Shown in pieces: positions 1 to 10,870 of a stretch of DNA of 64,000 nucleotides. The position numbers were made by a program, and so were the translations under genes. This stretch comes from Armigeres subalbatus (taxonomy: Eukaryota; Arthropoda; Insecta; Diptera; Culicidae), in the NCBI RefSeq assembly GCF_024139115.2, contig NC_085140.1, forward strand, positions 459,451,506 through 459,515,505. The letters are read 5' to 3'. Every line of letters begins with the position of its first letter. The stretch's first letter is position 1. A model generated the notes under the pieces. That model made no database searches and was not told the origin of the DNA. It saw only the letters and a list, made by a program, of their open reading frames with translations.

Positions 1-2451
1 CAGGTGTTTTTTGCAGAATTTGCAAAGAATTTACTGAGTTATATTTTCAAAAATTAGTTTCTGGACATCACAGCAATTTGACATTTGAATTAGCGTAAGA
101 TCATATTTTCGTTTTTCAGTATAAAACAGTGCAGTTTGTAACTGCAACTGAAGATGCATTTCCAGTTTCATATCTTTGAAGTTGTAAAATCTGTAAATCG
201 ATAAAAAGTAACTCAAACTGTAACATTACTGAAAATGCCCTAAGCTCTACTTCTTAAAACTGCATCGAACTGATTCATTTTCGTTAAAAGTGGATATCTC
301 AAAGTTTGAGTAAAGATACTACTCCAATAGAATGATAACTGCACCTAAAATTAGAATTAGGTTTACAGACAAATGCACTCAGATAGATATAGGTTATCGG
401 TGCCATCTCCGGGCACGAGACAAACTTCAACCGAACACACAACGGACAAGGGTCAAGCATGCATTTATTTATCAAACAACGGGAAAAATAACAGCTGCTC
501 GTTCGTTTTAATATGCATCAGCTCTATATGGTCAAACTTTCACACATTCGTTTCCAGAATCCTCGTGCTACAAATCTGCGAAACTCCCACTACTCGATTC
601 GGAGCTGAAACATCGCACCATGAATGCAGTGACACACGATGATAGGTGGAAGAGCAAAAAGAATAATGGAATGTCCAGCCAATCTGCTTTTGTCATTTAC
701 GGACGAACCTATTCACGTATAACCAATTCTGTTTTTAAAAGACAAACTGTGTTTCAATGGAGCTAAAATTACGATCAATGCACCCGAAACAAAAGGTTAC
801 ACAACGCATCGTTTCTGATACACCAATCAATGACTCAATAGCCGTTGTGCGTTGAAACTCAAAAGTGATAATAGAAGTCTGTTCGAGCTAAGGTGAGCCG
901 AATTCAGTCACATTCGAAGGCTCTATTCACCAATCATCACCACCCTCGTCCAATTTGAGGCAATCGATTTTTCAGAAAACGCACCGCTGCCGTATCCACG
1001 TGCATGGAAGGTCTTGCTTCGATTTCGGTTACAGAACCGATCACCCTTTCCTGTCGTCATCTGGCCCCGCAGAGCGGAAGTGTCGAGGGTAAATGTCATG
1101 TTTGAAATTGTTTCAGGCACGCGATCTTTCAATAATAAACCGCAGATGGATTAGGCATGGATCGAATACAAACGAAATGCATGGTCATTTCGTATGAATG
1201 CGATTTAATATTGCAAAAGGTAAATACTAATTTGAAAATGAAATCAGTATTATGTGGTTAATAATTGAGGGATATCTTTTTCCATGGTTAGGACCAAACC
1301 AACTGAAAGTGATAACATGGGGTGATTCGTTTTTTATGATTTGACGTGATTGTGCTATAATCGAATCAGTCGAAATATAGTCCTTTGTAGCTAATTGACG
1401 CAAAACCTCATCGCTGTAATCATTCCAGCATAACCATATTATTCTTTCCAAGAAACTGTTCATCCCGCTATCTAAATAATTTGATGCGAGCAGACAAACA
1501 CTCGTTTTAATCAAATAATTTTCTAATAAATTAACTTACCATCAATGGGAAATTTATGATCATTTCAGCTTGATAATGCCACTCCATTTTTCTTTTCATC
1601 TCGAGAGCGCGTTTCACTGCGGTGGTCCATTCTGGGTTCCAGTTCGGTGGCGCAACAGTAGCAAACACCCACTTCGCCCAGACACGTCTGCGTCTCTTGT
1701 TTGTCCGTTTGTTTCGAGGCAGAACCCGCAGTCTAGTTGGCACAAATAGAACCGAAAACTCGTTCCAAAGAGACTAGAATACAGATGGCTGCAGATCGGG
1801 ACAAAGAACTCCGCTGCAATGTTCCCCACCGTCTCCATGCACTGGATCAGATCAGATCCGAGCGAGTGGCCAGCTTCGGATTAGGATTTGCTTTGCAGGG
1901 GTGTGTTACCGAAATCATCATAAAATTTACGCACATGCACCTAACTTGGATTTATTTGCTCCGAAAGAGGGTGACAAATGCAGATCTCGAGACCGAACGA
2001 GCGAACTACTTTCAATTTTCCCTCCGGACGACGGTGCCCTTGCCTCGGTGGATCATCAAGATGAAAGGGAGCTGTTTGGTTTTTATCGCCCAAATCACAC
2101 TTTTCCTTTCTTCGTTTCATTTTATTTTATTTTCCTTTGTGTGAACAGGTCATCAACGATATGACGGTTTGGTCGGTGGTGTTTCAGTTTTATTCCACTC
2201 CTACAGAAGTTCTCCTAAACAGATAAGCAAAGGAGTGAATGACCTTATGAGGGTAATGTCGTGTATAAAATGTCCTTGATAGAGAAGGCTTCTTCTCGAT
2301 GGATTTATTTTGATTGAAATTTGACCAATCCGGCAAGGTCGTATTTTTTTACAAGTTAGCTTGTCTAACTTGGTCTTATATAAAGCGTGAATACGATATT
2401 CGCTCTCTCAACTAGTGGGTGACATGTTTTAATACAGTTTTGTATTAAAGT
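1..2451. other. Unassigned intergenic sequence
   Basis: No recognisable gene or named repeat was found. About 1.5-2.0 kb is more GC-rich than its surroundings and contains a minus-strand open stretch (1531-1743) rich in Arg and Lys that runs into a good splice-donor string, gtaagt, near 1540. This could be a 5' UTR or a small exon, but neither the protein nor a partner exon was recognised. A second minus-strand open stretch at 1227-1514 (95 codons) is likewise unrecognised. The segment 380-640 has no clear coding signal. Confidence 0.4.
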
Positions 2452-2453
2452 TA

Positions 2454-2474
2454 TGTCCATTTAGAATCCGGAAT
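2454..2474 (+). repeat. Left terminal inverted repeat of the mariner
   Basis: This 21-bp sequence is the exact reverse complement of 5509-5529. The TA just outside it (2452-2453) matches the TA outside the right repeat, as expected for Tc1/mariner insertion. Confidence 0.92.
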
Positions 2475-2587
2475 TATCAAATCTGTATCTCGGTAACAGA
2501 TTGACGTACAAATAAGGTTAATATATCAAAACAAAGGTAATTTACTATACTTTAAGGAAAAATATTGATACGAATTATTTCTTCTTG

Positions 2588-2698
2588 TTTCCAGTGAAAA
2601 TTCGCACCTTCTTTTTTATTCATCTCATCAAAAGTTGCACACCTCCGGAGTTAACTTTCTTGGCACATTTGTTTCACATTTTGGTCATTTGAGTCGCG
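2588..2698 (-). pseudogene. Mariner transposase, C-terminal tail beyond the LINE insertion
   Basis: The minus strand reads RDATQMTKM, a stop, NKCAKKVNSGGVQ and then a Lys-rich tail, the usual C-terminus of this transposase type. It continues the protein that stops at 4880. Both ends of the gap carry the bases for the same residues (Arg-Asp), because the LINE duplicated seven target bases. There are internal stops. Confidence 0.8.
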
Positions 2699-2705
2699 TC
2701 CCGAG

Positions 2706-4872
2706 CCTTTTTTTCAGCTAATTTTATTTGCTAATTATCTAATACATGCATTCATCTCTTAGACTAGGTGTTACGTGTTTTCTTAACACTATCATCCTTA
2801 TTTGCTATGTTATATTTTAGTTATTATTAATACATTTCAATTGCCTCTGGCAGTTAGAATTTTCCTCTGGTTGAATTGAACCATGTAGGAATTACAATGT
2901 TTTCAACTTAAACTAACCCTAACCTATTTCTTCCTAAGGGTACAAGGAGTTAATCGTTGCAATAGAAGATTGCAATGATTTTTGTCTGAAATTGGAAATT
3001 ATTTTATTAAACATTTGTTGCAATGCCTCAATATTAGAAATTCTATGAAGTTCATTGGTACTATACAACGGAGGCAACTTCAGAATCATTTTCAAAATTT
3101 TATTTTGAATCCTCTGAAGTGCCTTCTTTCTGGTATTGCAGCAACTAGTCCATATTGGCACAGCATACAACATGGCTGGTCTAAAAATTTGTTTGTAAAT
3201 CAAAAGTTTGTTCTTAAGACAAAGTTTTGATTTTCTGTTCATAAGTGGATATAGACTTTTAATATATTTGTTACATTTGACTTGAAGACCTTAAATGTGA
3301 TTTTTAAAAGTTAATTTTGATCTAACAGAAGTCCTAATATAGCTTCGCTAGACCAATTAATTGGAACCCCATTCATAGTGACAATATGTCTGCTAGAAGG
3401 TTTCAAATAAGAAGCTCTCGGCTTATGTGGGAAAATTATAAGCTGAGTTTTTGGAAGCATTCTGGGAAATTTTTCCAACTTTTTGCAATCTACTACAAAT
3501 GACACGAAGGCTTCTGCCCTTTGGCTGAGAGACCTGTGTCATCTGCGAACAAAGATTTTTGACACCTGGTGGTAAATCAGGTAAGTCAGAAGTAAAATGT
3601 TATACAATATGGGCCCCAGTATGCTGCCTTGGGGACACTAGTTTACAGGTAATCTATCAGATTTAGAATTCTGATAGTTTACCTGTAGTGAGCGATCTGA
3701 TAAATAATTTAGGATCAGTTTAATGATGTACAGATGAATTAAAATTCATCATTTTTACAATCAAACCTTCATGCCAAACACTGTCAAATGCTTTCTCTAT
3801 ATCAAGAAGAGCAACTCCAGTCGAATATCCTTCAGATTTGTTGAGCCGAATTAAATTCGTTACTCTTAATAACTGATGGGTGGTTGAATGCCCATGGCGA
3901 AAACCAAATTGCTCATCAGCAAAAATAGAATTGTCATTAATATGAACCATCATTCTATTTAAAGTAATCTTTTCAAACAGTTTGCTTATTGAAGAAAGCA
4001 AACTGATTGGGCGATAACTAGAAGCCTCAGCTGGATTTTGTCCGGCTTCAAAATAGGAACAACTTTGGCGTTTTTCCATTTATCTGGGAAGTATGTCAAC
4101 TGAAAACATTTGTTATTATCGGAGGTGAACTAGCCTTGGGCTAAAAACCTCTTTAATAAAGATTTTAATAATAATAACATTTGTTAAATAAATTAACCAA
4201 AAAGGATAAAGAGCTCTCAGGAAGTTTTCTGATAAGTATGTAGAAAATACCATCATCACCCGGGGCTGTCATATTTTTAAATTTTCTAGTAATAGATCTC
4301 ACTTCATCCAAATTAGTTCCCAACGAAGGGTCAAAAACATTCTCTTGATTGAGAATGTCTTCGAAGCTCCGTGTAACCTGATCCTCAAATGGACTAGTGA
4401 AACCTAGACTAAAATTATGGGCACTATCGAACTGCTGATCAAGTTTTTGAGCCTTTTCGCCATTTGTTAATAAAATTTCATTTCCCTCTTTAAGCGCTGG
4501 AATTGGCTTTTGAGGTTTTTTAAGAATTTTTGTTAATTTCAAAAGGGGTTTCGAACAAGGATCCAGCTTTGAGACATTATTCTCAAAGTTGGTATTTCTC
4601 AGAATAGCGAAACGTTTTTTTTAATTTCGTTTTGCAAATCTCGCCAAATAATTTTCAAAGCGGGATTACGAGTTCTTGGTATTGCCTTCTTCTCACATTT
4701 TAAGACGGATCAGTAGCTGAAGATCGTCGTCAATAATAATGGAGTTGAATTTAACTTCACATTTCGGAATGGCAATGCCTCTGGCTTCGACAATTAAATT
4801 TGTCAAAGATACGAGAGCATTATCAATATCACTTTTTGGTATCGAGAGGAATATCAACATCAAAAATTCCTA
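2706..4872 (-). mobile_element. Jockey-clade LINE, 5'-truncated, inserted in the mariner
   Basis: This non-LTR retrotransposon ends in a short poly(A) (a T run at 2708-2714 on the plus strand). It is flanked by a 7-bp target duplication, tcccgag (2699-2705 and 4873-4879). The duplication and the reading-frame match of the mariner on either side fix both boundaries. At about 2.17 kb it keeps most of the reverse transcriptase and the C-terminal domain; ORF1 and the endonuclease are missing, as expected from truncated target-primed reverse transcription. Wording close to mosquito Juan/Jockey elements suggests that group, but the subfamily was not checked. Confidence 0.9.
2934..4860 (-). pseudogene. 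Jockey-type reverse transcriptase (frameshifted)
   Basis: Minus-strand pieces run in order. 4740-4860 is the linker after the endonuclease. 4165-4542 includes TAPGDDGIFYILIRKLPE. 3720-4079 is the RT core with SYRPISLLSSISKLFEK, QFGFRHGHSTTHQLLR and the block ALLDIEKAFDSVWH, whose Asp belongs to the metal-binding set. 3311-3505 includes TQLIIFPHKPRASYL, and 2934-3242 is the C-terminal domain with IFRPAMLYAVPIW. The second metal-binding motif (the usual ADD block) should fall near 3505-3720 and is not seen in a clean frame. Several frameshifts and small deletions separate the pieces, so the copy is inactive. Confidence 0.88.
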
Positions 4873-4879
4873 TCCCGAG

Positions 4880-5430
4880 TTGTTTTTCCACTTTTCTCAA
4901 GCTTCCGCTTCATTACCGCCAAAAATGTCTCGATGGGCCGGAGCTGTGGGCAGTTGCGTGGATTTATGTTTTTATCTATGAAATCTTCGTTATTATCGCG
5001 GTACCACTGGATGACTTCCCGGCTGTAGTGGCAACTCGTCCAATCTGGCCAAAACTTCACGGGACCTTTATGGGCTTCATGGAAGGTCGACCACGGTTTT
5101 TGAGACATTCTTCCGTGTACAGTTTCGAGTCCATCGTCTTATTCGTCGCAAATACTTAGGTCTTTGCTCCACACCTGCATATCCCTTGCCAAAATCATCT
5201 GTTTTTTACAAGTTTGTCCAAAAATCAAACTTAAACTTCGCAGGAACTACTCCTCGTGCCGTGGCCATGTAGAATGTTGGGCCAGGAAGCTGTATTTTGA
5301 CGTAGGTTCCATCGTCGATGAGCAGGATTATCAACGTGGGTGTGCAGATTTTTTTCTCCCCTTTCGGCTTAAATCTGGAATATCTTTTGACTCGCTGCAC
5401 GAAACATCGTGAAATTTATACCACAGCAAG
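4880..5430 (-). pseudogene. Mariner DD37E transposase, catalytic core (truncated)
   Basis: The minus strand encodes the catalytic core of a mosquito-type mariner transposase, which cuts and pastes the element. The first catalytic Asp lies in LIDDGTYVKI, the second in KFWPDWTSCHY, and the Glu in NCPQLRPIE. Thirty-seven residues separate the second Asp from the Glu, which places it in the DD37E group described from mosquitoes rather than DD34D mariner or DD34E Tc1. A frame change lies between the two main pieces (5206-5400 and 4860-5108). The N-terminal helix-turn-helix region is absent. The frame runs into the LINE insertion at its 3' end and resumes at 2698. Confidence 0.88.
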
Positions 5431-5508
5431 TGGGCGCCTAGGTAGACAAACCGCTATAAAAGAATTCTTGCAGCGGTCACTTTCCGTGCCGCTGAAATAC
5501 AATAAATG

Positions 5509-5529
5509 ATTCCGGATTCTAAATGGACA
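5509..5529 (-). repeat. Right terminal inverted repeat of the mariner
   Basis: Exact inverted partner of 2454-2474. It is the 5' end with respect to the minus-strand transposase and is followed by TA at 5530-5531. Confidence 0.92.
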
Positions 5530-5755
5530 TATCTTTAAAACATCAGAAAATCTGTAAAAAAAATGTTTGCATATACAAATTTGGAAGATTACAGATTATA
5601 ATCTTTGTATTGTGATCTCACAATTCTGTTTAATACGAGCTTAAAACGATAAAGATTACATTTTTTGTGTTAAAACCTTGCAGTATCTGTATATATCAAG
5701 CTTCAAAAAATGCTAAAATGTCGAAAAAAATATTTAGTTTGAGAATTGCGAAAAA

Positions 5756-6330
5756 GGATTAATGAGAAGTAGGTAGTGGAATTTGCGAATTTTGGAACGA
5801 GAAGTGAGGAATGAGAAATTTTGCAATTCTTATAAGAAATAAAACGTGAGAAGTAGAAAATTAATTGAGAAGTGGGAAGTGAGAAATGTGTGAAATGAAA
5901 AGTGAGAAGTGGAATATGAGAAGAGAGATGTGAGATGTGAGTAGTGAGAAGTGAGAAGTGGAATATAAGTAGTGAGGAGTGAGGAAAAAGTGTGACGTTA
6001 TATGTTTCTGTTTCTTTTTCTCTTTTTTCTTATTCTTTTCATTCTTCTTTCTTATATTAATCGTCTTCCCTTCTTCCTTCTACCTTCTTCCTTTTTCCTT
6101 CCAACTTATTCCTTCTTCCTTCTCCATATTTCCTTTTTCCTTTTCCTTCTTTCTGATTTATTCTTCCTTCTTCATTTCTTCTATCTAATCTTCTTCCATC
6201 CGACTGTCATATCTCATCACTCTTTTCTCACTTCTTAACGTCTCGTGTTCCACATCCTAAATATCACTTCTCACTTATAACCTCTTCTTTTTACTCGCTT
6301 CCTTCCTTCCTTTCATTTAGTCTTGCATAC
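5756..6330. repeat. Purine GTGAGAAGT repeat followed by a pyrimidine tract
   Basis: About 240 bp of degenerate gtgagaagt-type units (5756-5995) passes into about 330 bp of ttcctt-rich pyrimidine sequence (5996-6330). The two halves are roughly complementary, so the strand could fold back. Open frames across it (Phe/Ser/Leu-rich) are composition artefacts. The same motif family recurs at 11.8-12.5 kb. Confidence 0.85.
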
Positions 6331-6906
6331 AGACACTTTATGGACGAGAACAGCTTCCCTGGGAAGCTTACCAGACTGATCAAAGCAACGGTGGATGGTG
6401 TGCAAAACTGTGTGAAGATTTCGCGCGAACACTCCAGTTCGTTCGAATCGCGCCGGGGACTAAGACAAGGTGATGGAATTTCGTGCCTGTTGTTCAACAT
6501 TGCGCTAGAAGGTGTCATGCGGAGAGCCGGTGTAACAGCCGGGGTACGATTTTCAACAGATCCAGTCAATTTATTTGCTTCGCGGATGACATGGGCATTG
6601 TCGGCCGAACATTTGCAAAGGTGGCAGAACTGTACACCCGCCTGAAACATGAAGCAACAAAAGTTGGACTGGTGGTGAATGCGTCAAAGACAAAGTACAT
6701 GCTTGTGGGCGGAACCGAGCGCGACAGGGCCCGCCTGGGAAGCAGTGTTACGATAGACGGGGATACCTTCGAGGTGGTCGAGGAATTCGTCTACCTTGGA
6801 TCCTTGCTAACGGCTGACAACAACGTTAGTCGTGAAATACGAAGGCGCATCATCTGTGGAAGTCGGGCCTACTACGGGCTCCAGAAGAAACTGCGGTCGA
6901 AATCGT
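6330..6906 (+). mobile_element. RTE-like LINE, RT fragment
   Basis: The plus strand encodes part of a non-LTR reverse transcriptase: ENSFPGKLTRLIKATVDG, then RRGLRQGDGISCLLFNIALE, then CFADDMGIVGR (the ADD catalytic motif), then VNASKTKYMLVGGTERDR and EEFVYLGSLLTADNNVS. One frameshift lies near 6540-6560. The fragment ends abruptly at YYGLQKKLRSKS; the element's last section lies at 9066-9424. The RTE clade is inferred from the overall wording and the 3' tail type. The 5' end is truncated next to the pyrimidine tract. Confidence 0.85.
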
Positions 6907-9065
6907 AGAAAAGAAAAAGATTTAACCAAATTATCATTTTGTTTTACTACTACTGAAGAGTACGAAATAAAGGCTTCAGAGCTCAGCGAGCAATTTAATA
7001 ACGCGAAAACGATCCAAGGAACCCAAAAATTTCACTGTTTCATTCCATTGTCGGAAAATAAAATTAAAGCAAAACTATACTCAAACTGTGCTGATAATAA
7101 TTCAAAAGTGTTCGATATTTTAAAAAATTTGAATAAAAATAAATAAAAATAAGTATTAATAAACTGTTTTCATGATATCATAACCCATACCAAAATTCAA
7201 ACCCAAAACTCTTAGAGTTTCTATAACAACATTGTGTAACTGCCACATTTAATTTAATACTTAGGATAATATTAATTCATTTTTATTTATTTATACATAT
7301 AATATTTATACATATAATATACATAATATCGATGAATACATAAATATGGAATATCATACAAACAACTTGTTTAACTCACGCAAGGCCCTTTAACAATAAA
7401 ATCAGCATCAAATCAGCGATTCTTGAAAAAAAATACACGGAAATTTTTTGTTTACTATATGTGAAAATTGTGAAATGTTTGAAATGTCATAACTTTTTTG
7501 TTTATTGGTTTACCATCAGCAAATTTTTATGGTAGATAGCTAATATAATGGACCGTTTTCCCTAAAAATTACGTTCGAAAAAGATAGGGTTTTGAGATAT
7601 TTGAGTTTTGTGACAAAAATGATATTTTAAAGGCAAAAAATTTTTTTTTACTGTGCACATTTTCTTAAGAATCACCATTTAGTTGTCTAACTTTGCTGAA
7701 AAAATCATAACAATCGAACATTCCGTTTTTGCTGTGCAGCTTTTTAAATATTTTTGAACCATTTTCACATACACCCTTTTGAAAAGTTAGTCGTGACTCA
7801 ATATGAAGATTTGATATCGAAAAGTGACGATTTAGATGAAATTGAAAAACTGTGCAAAGTTTCAACTCAATAGAAAATCATGAATTAAAAAATTTCTTAA
7901 ATTTTGATGCTGTTGCTTGGAATCGCTCAACATTCTTAAGGGATTACGACAGCTGAAGGGACGGGTGGACGACGATTACAGTCAAACATCAGCAACTTTC
8001 AAAAATTGGTGGACAAAGGACATGTATTCGAGATCAAGACCCGCCAACACTTCCCTAATAGGCTTTGGCTGCCTTTCTCGGACCCGAAGTCTTGGGATTC
8101 ATTGGTAAGTGTATAATGTTAAGATGTCAACTCATTCATTCTCTCGCTTAGCGTTATAGTGATGTCGCAAATTAATCGATTACTTCGATTAATCGATTCA
8201 TCGTTGTGATAATCGATTAATTTTAAATCGATTATTACCCAGCGATGAATCGATTCAATAAGAATAAATAGTAATCGATTAGTTACTAATCGATTATTCG
8301 GGATTTCACGACATCCCTAGGAGCGTATGACGTCAGATTTGCATTGTGTAAAATGATTGGATGAAGAGAACAGAAAAATAGCTTCACGCTGCACTTCTTT
8401 TGACATTAACATTCAACAGCGTGGTATGCAGTGTGGTGAAATCTCAATTATTATATAAATATCAGTTGAAAATGTCGATTTATGAAATTAAGAAATACTT
8501 GTTTGGATACACGTGGAGACAGACATAATTATACGCATATGAAACTACAGACCAGATATTTTAAATCCTGTGGGGATTCCCTTGCCCCAATTTGCCCCTC
8601 TGTTGCATATGAAGTCTTCAAATATCACTATTTTCGACCTTAAATCGCCGATAACAAGTCATGTTTGCAAAAACATCCCTGGTATCTTCCAGAAAGTGGT
8701 CTATTTTGATTATATATACATTTTTGTAGAACATTGTATTGACCTGAAACTGTTAGTTTCGAAAATATCTTTAAATACTGTTTTTTAGGGTCTGTCCATA
8801 AAAAACGCCCGTATTTCAAAAACGATGATAGATGGACACTCGGTGTCTTCAGCAATAAAATTCATAATAAATTACACTACAACTTTGCCAAAGACACCAT
8901 AATTGAAAATCGTCTATTAAAGAAGTTAATTTTGCAGCGCCACCTGTGGCAAAAATTGGAACTACAACTTTTCGTCATTCGATGGGCCATATTTTTCTAA
9001 AATTTATTCCCGAAGACACCGATGCCAAAAAATAACACCCTGAAGTGGTAAAACAAAAAGTTCAC
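6907..9065. other. Unrelated DNA replacing part of the RTE LINE
   Basis: This 2.16-kb stretch lies between two pieces of one LINE, and the LINE lacks the residues that should join them. It starts with a Lys-rich open stretch (6909-7146) that includes TEEYEIKASELSEQ, unrecognised, ending in an A-rich tail near 7130-7150. AT-rich spacer follows, including homopolymer-rich segments and a hAT-like MITE at 8157-8320. No transposase, RT or host exon was recognised. Confidence 0.5.
8157..8320. mobile_element. hAT-like MITE rich in ATCGAT palindromes
   Basis: The ends are related inverted repeats (tagtgatgtcg at the left, cgacatcccta at the right). The ~165-bp body is packed with aatcgatt motifs and could fold into a long hairpin. 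The flanks agcgtta and gagcgta are similar but not identical, so the expected 8-bp duplication is uncertain. No coding capacity. Confidence 0.55.
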
Positions 9066-9424
9066 GATTTTAGCCAAACGCGGTGTGTGGCGGCAAAGAA
9101 TGAACCATGAGCTCGCCCAACTCTACGGCGAACCCAGTATCCAGAAGGTAGCTAAAGCCGGAAGGGTACGATGGGCAGGACATGTTGCAAGAATGCCGGA
9201 CAGCAACCCTGCAAAGATGGTGTTCGCTTCCGATCCGGCAGGTACGAGACGACGTGGAGCGCAGCGAGCGAGATGGGCAGACCAGGTGCAGAACGACTTG
9301 GCGAGCGTGGGGCGTATCCGAGGATGGAGAGATGCGGCCTCGAACCGTGCATTGTGGCGTCAAATTGTTGATTCAGTGTTATCTGTTTAGATGTTAACTA
9401 AATAAATGAAATGAAATGAATGAA
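9066..9424 (+). mobile_element. RTE-like LINE, C-terminal fragment and 3' tail
   Basis: The open frame 9085-9390 reads WRQRMNHELAQLYGEPSIQ, then KAGRVRWAGHVARMP and RRRGAQRARWADQV to a stop, the usual C-terminus of these mosquito LINEs. It is followed by a short aaatg tandem tail (9400-9424), as RTE-type LINEs have instead of poly(A). It belongs with the fragment at 6330-6906; roughly 60-70 residues between them are lost. Confidence 0.85.
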
Positions 9425-9479
9425 CAGACACCATACAGATTACAGACATTATGCAGACTTTTGATTGAAATTACAGACT

Positions 9480-10625
9480 TTTACATACATTTGTTGTTTC
9501 CGAACATTTTGGGCTTCCAAACAGAATCATGTTGGGCTTTCTAATTGAACCATTTTGAGTTTTCAAACAAAATCGTTGTGGGAGTTCGTTCGGAATTCTA
9601 TAAGGTAGAATTTTGGAATTCCGAGTGGAGCCTTTCATGCTTCTTACCGGATTCCAAACAGAATCCTTTGAGAATTCCAAACTCCTTTCGGAAGCCCAAA
9701 AAGAATTTTAGAAGTCCAAAATAAATCCATTCGGAAGCCCAAAATTAATCCATTTGGAAGCCCAAAATGAATCTATTCGAAAGCCCAAAATAATTCCGTT
9801 AGGGTACCCACAGAATTATGTGAACTTCTGAACGTAATCCTTCTGGGTTTACTAGGGAATCCTGAACGAAGAATTTGGGCTTTCGAAAAAAAAATCGAAA
9901 TTCTTTTGGATTTCTAAACGGATTTCTAATGGGATCTAGAATTCTGAACGGAGTACTTTTGGTCTTTCGAACGAAATTCTTTTGGACTTTCGAAAGGAAT
10001 ACTTTTGGACTTTCTACTGAAGCGTTCTGAACGGAATCTTTTTTCCACTTCTGGACAAGGGACTCGGATTAGAATACTTATGGGATTTCCTACCGAAGCC
10101 CTAAAAGGATTTTGTTCTGAAGCGCAAAAGAAATCGATTGGAAAAGCCGAAGATGAGGTCCTTCCGAAAGCTAAAAAGAGGTCTGTTTAGAAAACCAAAA
10201 AATCTCGTTTCTTAAACAAGTCCTTTCTCTGGATTTCCGAACTAAATTATTTGGGATTCGGATAGGGTTTTTATTATATTCCGAAGGTAATTCTTTTGGG
10301 CTTACAAAACAGAATTCTTTTTAGCTTCTGAACGAAATTATTTTGGACTTTACTTTCAATCGGAGTCCTTTTAGACTTTCGAAAGAAATACTTTTGGAAT
10401 TCTGAGCTGAACCGTTTGGGCTTCTGAATGGATTTTTTATCTGTTCCTGTACTAGAGATACCAAATCTATACTTTAGGGATACCTAATCCTTAACATAAT
10501 CCTTTCGGAAGCCTAAAGGATGTTTTTTTCGTAAGCACAAAAGGTATTGGTTCGAAAGCCCAAAAATAGTACCGTTCGGGAGCCCAAAACAAATTCGAAA
10601 GACCGGAGGTTCTTCGTTTGTAAAC
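9480..10625. repeat. Degenerate minisatellite of ggaagcccaaaa units
   Basis: Roughly 1.1 kb is built of drifting 24-30-bp units related to ttcggaagcccaaaat and its complement attttgggcttccgaa, in both orientations. The change of orientation along the block means short open frames here are artefacts. It ends where the SINE at 10627 begins. Confidence 0.8.
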
Positions 10626-10626
10626 C

Positions 10627-10870
10627 GTGGGCTGCGTAGCCGTGCGGTTAGCGACATCAATCGTCTAGACGCATGTGCTGTGGAGTGTGGGTTCGATTCC
10701 CGCCCTAGTAAGGAGAAAACTTTTCGTAAAGCGAAAAGTTCTCCACTGGTCCATTGGGTGTTGTGTAAGATGTCCTGTCCTTTGTCTCATGCTAGAAGTG
10801 TTCAGTCTGTGCGACCTCTGGTCGAAGACGGTGATTCTGTCTATACAAAAAGACGTCCGTTTTGTTATTT
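10627..10870 (+). mobile_element. tRNA-derived SINE
   Basis: A tRNA-like head contains an A-box-like tagccgtgcggttagcg and a B box ggttcgattcc, an internal RNA polymerase III promoter, followed by a non-tRNA body. It sits at the end of the minisatellite block. The SINE family was not identified. The 3' boundary is estimated from where the sequence loses character. Confidence 0.65.

Larger units (their letters stand above)
2454..5529 (-). mobile_element. DD37E-type mariner transposon, internally deleted and interrupted by a LINE
   Basis: A Tc1/mariner-superfamily element is bounded by perfect 21-bp terminal inverted repeats (starting tgtccatttagaatccgg), each flanked by a TA dinucleotide (2452-2453 and 5530-5531), the expected target duplication. 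The minus strand encodes transposase fragments at 4880-5430 and 2588-2698. The two are separated by a Jockey-clade LINE at 2706-4872. Without the LINE the element is only about 0.9 kb, shorter than a complete mariner. Only about 130 bp separate the right TIR from the first catalytic-domain residues, so the N-terminal DNA-binding region is missing. The copy is non-autonomous and dead. Confidence 0.9.
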
